DNA of 12,056 bases, taken from Fibrobacterota bacterium (GTDB taxonomy: Bacteria; Fibrobacterota; Chitinivibrionia; Chitinivibrionales; Chitinispirillaceae). Shown here one piece after another: positions 8,901 through 12,056 of the stretch (position 1 is its first letter; each line of letters starts with the position of its first letter). A program made the position numbers and the translations under genes. The notes beneath the pieces were generated by a model. It saw only the letters and a program-made list of their open reading frames with translations, was not told the DNA's origin and made no database searches. The DNA lies in the NCBI GenBank assembly GCA_023436145.1, contig JAEZKP010000009.1, positions 1-12,056 of the forward strand. Direction: 5' to 3'.

Positions 8901-9778
8901 GAATACACACCATCTTTTATTGAATCGGTATCCGGGGCCCGCTGTAATAAAAGAAATGTAAGCGAGTCTCCATCATTATCAATACATTTATCAGAAAGCG
9001 TAATCGAACAGGCAGATGTATCGTCAAGATCAACTTTAATCGTATCTGTACTCCACAATGGAGCACTGTTTAAAGTTTCAGCAGCAACTGTCAGTATAAC
9101 CGTTATGGTAGAGCAAAGCGGAGGAGTTCCATTGTCGGTTACAGAAAATTCAACTGTATCGGTTCCTGTAAAATCGGATGGAATCACCCAGGTAAATGTG
9201 TTATTAAGAAAGACAGAGCCTTCTGGTTGTCCGTCAATGGATGTGGTAAGAATCTGCCCGGAATCCGGATCACTCGATTGCAATACCAATATGCATGTTT
9301 CACCCGGCAGGAAATTCGTTTTACCAGAAACTGTTATAACGGGTTGATGATTTGCACGAGGCGCTATTACAGCTGAGATTATTGCAGGTTTGATGTTTAG
9401 TGATGTATAAGGGGTAAATGTTATCAGATACGTTCCTGAAGATGTAAAGGTGTATGTCATCTGAATTGTATCAAAAAAACCATTATAAACGATCTCTCTG
9501 AGCACAGTATCCAGAACTGTCTGATTATCCAGGGTAATAGTCAGACTGATAGAATCGAAGTTTTCGGGAAGAAAAAGTTCTGCACAAATAGTAATTGGTT
9601 TTCCTGTTGTGTCCAGAAAAGTGCCTTCACTGACAATGCTATCCGAAGTTTTTATAAATGGAGTAAATTTAGCTTTGGATGGATCCGCAGAATCAGGTTT
9701 TGTGCTGCAGAAAAAAACAGACGCAATTGTGGTTGTCATTATTATAATTTGAATGATTTTGGTGACAACTGATGACAT
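5963..9778 (-). CDS. Large modular putative surface lipoprotein, long-stalk version with FN3/Ig cassette and beta-propeller head (copy B)
   Basis: 1271 aa from the ATG at 9778, preferred over an upstream ATG at 9859 because GGAG (9789-9792) precedes it by 10 bases and the signal sequence (hydrophobic to SVFFC24) starts there, exactly as in copy A. Residues 1-428 align without gaps to copy A with about 33 differences by eye. Residues 430-779 are unique to B: FN3 (about 434-523), Ig-like (about 525-607, WRRNG and DTGVYTVKI), FN3 (about 609-694) and Ig-like (about 697-779, WKKNGVDISG and DSGNYMVVV). Next come two divergent InlB B-repeats (GYRFKDW 821-827, GYKFKNW 893-899) and a propeller (about 940-1271) with the same repeat order as A but only about 60% identity. 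No catalytic residues are recognised. It is probably exported and anchored by C24; surface adhesion or glycan binding is inference. Confidence 0.85.
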   Translation of the reverse strand: MSSVVTKIIQIIIMTTTIASVFFCSTKPDSADPSKAKFTPFIKTSDSIVSEGTFLDTTGKPITICAELFLPENFDSISLTITLDNQTVLDTVLREIVYNGFFDTIQMTYTFTSSGTYLITFTPYTSLNIKPAIISAVIAPRANHQPVITVSGKTNFLPGETCILVLQSSDPDSGQILTTSIDGQPEGSVFLNNTFTWVIPSDFTGTDTVEFSVTDNGTPPLCSTITVILTVAAETLNSAPLWSTDTIKVDLDDTSACSITLSDKCIDNDGDSLTFLLLQRAPDTDSIKDGVYSFRATPSSAGTWYPAIIAIDPHGASDTLIVKMTISQLPSSSVLLASIAFSAGTLREKAAPVPDTILDIVSFNDSALTITFTPFNIQSSITVNGSVMPTGTTTLPVNLVVGENGFQVILKSADNSISRSYQIIVLRKQNSIEPLISPPTGLKIDSVATTLIRIRWDDLLDATSYIVERSKMDTGSFVVTDTVGSNSFTDTGLEAGTSYYYRVNALNAAGSSPFSAAVGCTTLMKLSITSQPRDTTIVIGNPLILACTFYGPPAQIQWRRNGIDLPGKTDASLGFTAVTMADTGVYTVKIWNSADSVLCVPFRLGVLPAKPQGITATARSAFSVGVSWEASDGAARYIVLRSSDSGTAAAICTTSERSIIDTMLTEGAVYKYIIAANNSFGNSDTAASAEVATWKGPVLTTDLDARLTIAEGQSFRLVVVATGVPQCTFQWKKNGVDISGATSNELLIGPAYPADSGNYMVVVTNSVRSVNSKQVKVSVQPVFTLDVLISPSGSGTVSKIKDTAVYISGSMVTLNATPAPGYRFKDWGGDTSATGNTLSLVMKKDRAVTANFVRQYTLTMAVTGTGTTTPSKGATLAVDSGVATSISAVAGTGYKFKNWTSGQNGVVFDNATAANTGVKLTQGDATVMAVFNGITFSRTLSVSGEYFVFAKAIPGIDSGYVVVGTVDEKGFVMRLNTAGDVVSNKTDPYSFTGIKFISRSGDGYIITATTYGSSSAISYLASNCNFIWSKTVANYGKLARKTPDNGYIIIDVNGITGEYYVLKTNASGDSSWSISLNPGTYNIPNDCWPTVDGGYLIGGFASMGNKAYVVKLNNAGEKVWDSNYDEVFHYSNYNTYVNSVWEANDGYVIAGRGSISGNTSIAIGTLLKTDFNGTVLWSRQYSDFETITRALQIQSDGGYILAGDTYTKGSGGRDMYLVKTNSTGVIIWEKTFGTATDDEYLKSIEVTSDGGYLILGSTGMIIKTDENGNVE
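7442..8491 (-). other. Copy B-specific FN3-Ig-FN3-Ig coding cassette
   Basis: These 1050 bp encode residues 430-779 of copy B and replace a single leucine codon (residue 430) in copy A. The sequences on both sides (VLRKQ before, QPVFTLD after) match copy A closely, so the junctions are clean and in frame at domain borders. Whether this is a gain in B or a loss in A cannot be decided from this window. No transposon ends or target-site repeats were seen at the junctions. Confidence 0.75.
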
Positions 9779-10017
9779 GAGTATCTCTCTCCGGAAAAAA
9801 ACGATTTTATTAAACAAAATCAAGGGTGATTCAGCATTCTGATTAAACAAAATGGTCAATGCTTAAATCGGAATTTTTCATTCAATTTGTCAGTGTAACC
9901 TGCCGCAGACAATTCTTATAAAGGCGAATAGCTCCCATTTAAATAAAATATGCGATAAATATAAATATTTTGATAGATAACTAATTCAATAAAATCAGAA
10001 TAAGCAGAGTTGTGGCA
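9779..10017 (-). promoter_or_regulatory. Conserved leader of copy B gene
   Basis: Non-coding and collinear with the copy A leader, without the copy A insertion. It holds the ribosome binding site GGAGAGAGA (9784-9792) 10 bases from the equivalent GGAG to the ATG at 9778. Conservation ends at GTTGTGGCA (10009-10017), which marks the upstream edge of the duplication. A promoter is expected here but I could not pick one with confidence. Confidence 0.45.
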
Positions 10018-10282
10018 CCACCAGCAGCATCCTGAGACTATGACTCAAAAATTACAAATAATGTAAATATTAAATTAAATCCTGTAAAAAGAGGTTGAAA
10101 GAAAGCTTCAGAGATCCCGACATTTTGAGATTAGGAACGGTAAAAAGATATTTCAGAGGGAATCCGTACGTTTTCTAAATCCTGTTCATGCCGGATACAC
10201 CGGATGACTTGCTGCTGAAAATGCTTCCTGTTTGAGCCAAATCTATCGGATATTATTAAGGACGTGTAAATAAGTGATTGAT
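10018..10282. other. Gene-free spacer between duplication and deacetylase gene
   Basis: I see no gene, RNA or clear regulatory motif in this spacer. It lies upstream of the copy B leader and downstream of the deacetylase hairpin and shows no relation to the copy A flank. Confidence 0.4.
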
Positions 10283-10320
10283 TTTCCTGTAAAATTCCTA
10301 TCCAGGAATTTTACAGGAAA
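10283..10320. terminator. Perfect 17-bp hairpin downstream of the deacetylase gene
   Basis: TTTCCTGTAAAATTCCT (10283-10299) pairs perfectly with 10304-10320 around a 4-base loop. It begins 16 bp after the deacetylase stop (10339-10337, TAG on minus), the usual place for a terminator. The only T-rich tail (TTTTCTT, 10321-10327) lies on the plus-strand side, so it is a canonical intrinsic terminator only for plus-strand transcripts. For the minus gene it may act as an atypical terminator or a 3' stabilising stem. Confidence 0.6.
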
Positions 10321-10336
10321 TTTTCTTAAGAACCTA

Positions 10337-11605
10337 CTATTGTGCCAGACAACGACTTACTACAGTGGTGTTTCCGTCAGTAATCTTCACCAGGACTGCC
10401 GAATTCGACAAAGTTTGGACAGGTATAGATACACTGGAACCGGATTTATTTACAGAATATTTACCAATCAATTTGCCTTTAAGATCAAAAAGTGTTGCCT
10501 GAACCACCGGACCAGAGAAGTTATCAACATTAAATGACAAAATGGATTTATTGAGCACTAATCTATTCTGGCTAACCAGTGTCAACACATTTTTTCTTAC
10601 CATTGTACCGTTTTCAATGATTATGTCACCATTATCCGGTACGGCTTTGAACATTACATATTTTTTGGAATTGACAGTTACAATGGAATCCTCTACATCT
10701 TCTCCATCCTGAGTGATCCTTACATTGTTTTCATCCCATCCCTCGGGGAGCGGGAAGCGAATTGAGAGTGGATAATTGTAAATAGAGTCTACAAGATTAT
10801 CAGTGAGTTTTACTTTGATTAAATTATCGGTTGATGTTTCCACAGTTAAAGATGCAGCATCACGTTCTTTAATATAACGGGCCACATTACCAAAAGTTTC
10901 AGTCCAGAATTTGTCCCGATTAGCATCCAGGTAATCAAGATGACCTTTCAATGCATTGAGATCTGTATTTGAATAACCATGACCATCATTTCCCACTCCA
11001 TGATGAAGCCACACCAACCACCCATTTTTACTTGCCGCTTCATCAGCCTTGCTGTTAAAACTGCTACTGTTATTTACGCCAGCATTTCCAGCAATTATTG
11101 CACTAATCTTATACATATCAGATGGTGATTTATTTGCAATCTGGTTATCACAAATCCTACCGGCAATGTAGCACTTTTTCAGTTGAGTCTGCGGATTGGG
11201 AATATTGCAGTAGGGATAGGCTATTGTAACGCACATTTCTCCTGGTACCTTTTCTCTGACTGCATTCTGCGAGGTGGGGCATTCAGCATCGGGCATGTTT
11301 TGAGAATGCGTAACACTGTGGCTTGCGATCTCATGTCCTTTAGCAAAAGCACTTTTGAGTTTATTCCAGTCAGGACCAAAAGCCTGGGAGGTAAATATTG
11401 TCATTTTAAAACCTTTGGCATCAAATGCCTCCTGCCCTGCACCTGTCTGTCCGTTAGTATTATCATCAAAAGTCTGCGATACAGCTGCTTTACAAAAATT
11501 TCCCCAGGTTCCAATCTCAAATGGCGCTTGCACCGCGGCTGAGGAAGACATGATCAGTGCAGATGACAGCAAAAATGCCACTGAATGAATAGTTTTTTTT
11601 CCCAT
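10337..11605 (-). CDS. Secreted NodB-homology (CE4-type) polysaccharide deacetylase with C-terminal sorting-like domain
   Basis: 422 aa. The ATG at 11605 is preceded by AAGGAGA (11611-11617) with a 5-base spacer and followed by a signal peptide (residues 1-26, cleavage likely after VQA26). The NodB domain spans about 30-245. Motif 1 is TFDD (45-48, D47 the expected catalytic base, D48 metal ligand). Motif 2 is HSVTH (96-100, two metal-binding His). AYPYC (129-133) sits where motif 3 is expected but lacks the usual arginine. WLHHG (199-203) corresponds to the late His motif. This family hydrolyses N- or O-acetyl groups from glycans such as chitin, peptidoglycan or xylan; the substrate here is not evident. 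Residues about 251-335 are a beta-rich linker. About 341-422 (ATLFDLKGKLIGKYSV and AVLVKITDG) resembles a type IX sorting domain, like the end of the beta-helix protein. Seven cysteines are present, so disulfides in the exported protein are possible. Confidence 0.85.
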   Translation of the reverse strand: MGKKTIHSVAFLLSSALIMSSSAAVQAPFEIGTWGNFCKAAVSQTFDDNTNGQTGAGQEAFDAKGFKMTIFTSQAFGPDWNKLKSAFAKGHEIASHSVTHSQNMPDAECPTSQNAVREKVPGEMCVTIAYPYCNIPNPQTQLKKCYIAGRICDNQIANKSPSDMYKISAIIAGNAGVNNSSSFNSKADEAASKNGWLVWLHHGVGNDGHGYSNTDLNALKGHLDYLDANRDKFWTETFGNVARYIKERDAASLTVETSTDNLIKVKLTDNLVDSIYNYPLSIRFPLPEGWDENNVRITQDGEDVEDSIVTVNSKKYVMFKAVPDNGDIIIENGTMVRKNVLTLVSQNRLVLNKSILSFNVDNFSGPVVQATLFDLKGKLIGKYSVNKSGSSVSIPVQTLSNSAVLVKITDGNTTVVSRCLAQ

Positions 11606-11649
11606 ATATTTCTCCTTGGTTTCAATAGGGATGTCTTTCGGCTATCTTT

Positions 11650-11679
11650 ATAATATAAAAATAAAAGGAAAATAAACAA
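11650..11679 (-). promoter_or_regulatory. Possible sigma-70-like promoter for the deacetylase gene
   Basis: On the minus strand TTGTTT (11679-11674) and TATTAT (11655-11650) are separated by 18 bases, about 45 bp upstream of the ATG at 11605. The -10 matches five of six consensus bases but the -35 only three, and the region is very AT-rich, so a chance match is possible. Confidence 0.35.
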
Positions 11680-11735
11680 TATTAATCCCTCTTATAATTC
11701 TTTTTATAAATAATTTTCTTTCAATTGAAAACAAA

Positions 11736-11756
11736 GTGTACGCAAGATATGTACAC
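11736..11756. promoter_or_regulatory. Inverted repeat GTGTAC-N9-GTACAC, possible operator
   Basis: Perfect 6-bp arms at 11736-11741 and 11751-11756 lie about 57 bp upstream of the possible -35 of the deacetylase gene. The right part ATATGTACAC is close to ATATGTGCAC in the dyad at 428-446 upstream of the beta-helix gene. A palindrome TTTCAATTGAAA (11719-11730) lies next to it. Regulatory function is inference. Confidence 0.3.
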
Positions 11757-11786
11757 CCTACAGGAAGAATATGAGATTTCAGATTG

Positions 11787-12056
11787 GAGATTTTAGATTT
11801 GGGGAAAAAGAATGGGAATTTTAGATTAGGAAGAGAGATTTTAGATTTGGGGAAAAAGAATGGGAATTTTAGATTAGGATGGGAGATTTTTGATTGGGGG
11901 AAAAAGAATGGGAATTTTTGATTAGGATGAGAGATTTTTGATTGGGGGAAAAAGAATGGGAATTTTTGATTAGGATGAGAGATTTTTGATTGGGGGAAAA
12001 AGAATGGGATTTTTTGATTAGGAGGAGAGATTTTTGATTGGGGGAAAAAGAAAGGT
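11787..12056. repeat. 48-bp tandem repeat (minisatellite), 5 full units plus 30 bases, continuing past the edge
   Basis: Units start at 11787, 11835, 11883, 11931, 11979 and 12027 with an exact 48-bp period. Each begins GAGATTTT and contains GGGGAAAAAGAATGGG and GATTAGGA. Units 3 and 4 are identical; units 1-2 carry TTTAGATT in both halves and units 3-5 carry TTTTGATT in both. A partial GAGATTTCAGATTG at 11773-11786 precedes the array. No unique spacers separate units, so this is not CRISPR. On the minus strand one frame stays open as a 16-residue repeat (FFPQSKISHPNQKFPF) until about 11650. It shows no start or domain, so I consider the array non-coding. Confidence 0.9.

Larger units (their letters stand above)
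2541..10017 (-). repeat. Direct tandem duplication: copy A about 2541-5796, copy B about 5797-10017
   Basis: Two head-to-tail units each contain, reading 3' to 5' of the minus genes, a GTGTATCAC motif (2545, 5799), a GAATATCGAAGT hairpin (2581, 5833), a large lipoprotein-like gene, and a conserved leader ending in GTTGTGGCA (5788-5796, 10009-10017). Collinear homology therefore covers gene and flanks. The units differ by a 1050-bp coding cassette in copy B (7442-8491), about 129 bp of extra leader in copy A (about 5601-5729), and about 60 bp of extra 3' flank in copy B (within 5888-5950). Outer boundaries are approximate, judged by eye. Confidence 0.8.

Noticed and set aside
10110..10140. GAGATTAGGAA-like stretch resembling the 48-bp repeat
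   Set aside because: Only one short imperfect match in AT-rich DNA; chance is the simplest explanation.
11787..12056. CRISPR array
   Set aside because: The 48-bp units are directly adjacent with no unique spacers, and no cas genes are visible.

Overview
The window is accessory-type, AT-rich bacterial DNA carrying large secreted or surface proteins. No housekeeping, RNA or mobile-element genes are visible. Several traits suggest a polysaccharide-degrading Gram-negative of the FCB group, perhaps Fibrobacterota (for example Chitinispirillum-like): lipoprotein-like signal peptides on giant beta-sandwich proteins, a secreted beta-helix protein and a secreted NodB-type deacetylase that both end in sorting-domain-like C-termini, and PQQ/delta-60-like propeller repeats. 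This assignment is inference from protein style; no marker gene is present.

Layout. Positions 1-203 (minus strand) hold a 5'-truncated beta-propeller reading frame running off the left edge. Positions 204-599 are a gene-free leader with a possible dyad and -10 box. Positions 600-2507 (plus) encode a 635-aa right-handed beta-helix protein. It converges on two tandem paralogues on the minus strand: a 926-aa protein (5431-2651, copy A) and a 1271-aa protein (9778-5963, copy B). They lie in a direct tandem duplication (about 2541-5796 and 5797-10017) that includes conserved upstream leaders and a conserved 12-bp-stem hairpin after each stop. Upstream, also on minus, is a 422-aa secreted polysaccharide deacetylase (11605-10337), flanked by a 17-bp perfect hairpin downstream and a possible promoter and dyad upstream. 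The right edge (11787-12056) is a 48-bp-period minisatellite.

Most interesting is the paralogue pair. The first ~428 residues and the two InlB-like repeats are about 92% identical by eye with no gaps, while the C-terminal seven-repeat propeller has fallen to roughly 60% with indels. Copy B also carries a clean 350-residue FN3-Ig-FN3-Ig cassette absent from copy A. This looks like a modular surface protein with a conserved anchor and stalk, variable stalk length and a diversifying propeller head. The two flanking enzymes fit a secreted glycan-processing context. A functional link between them and the paralogues is not shown by the sequence.
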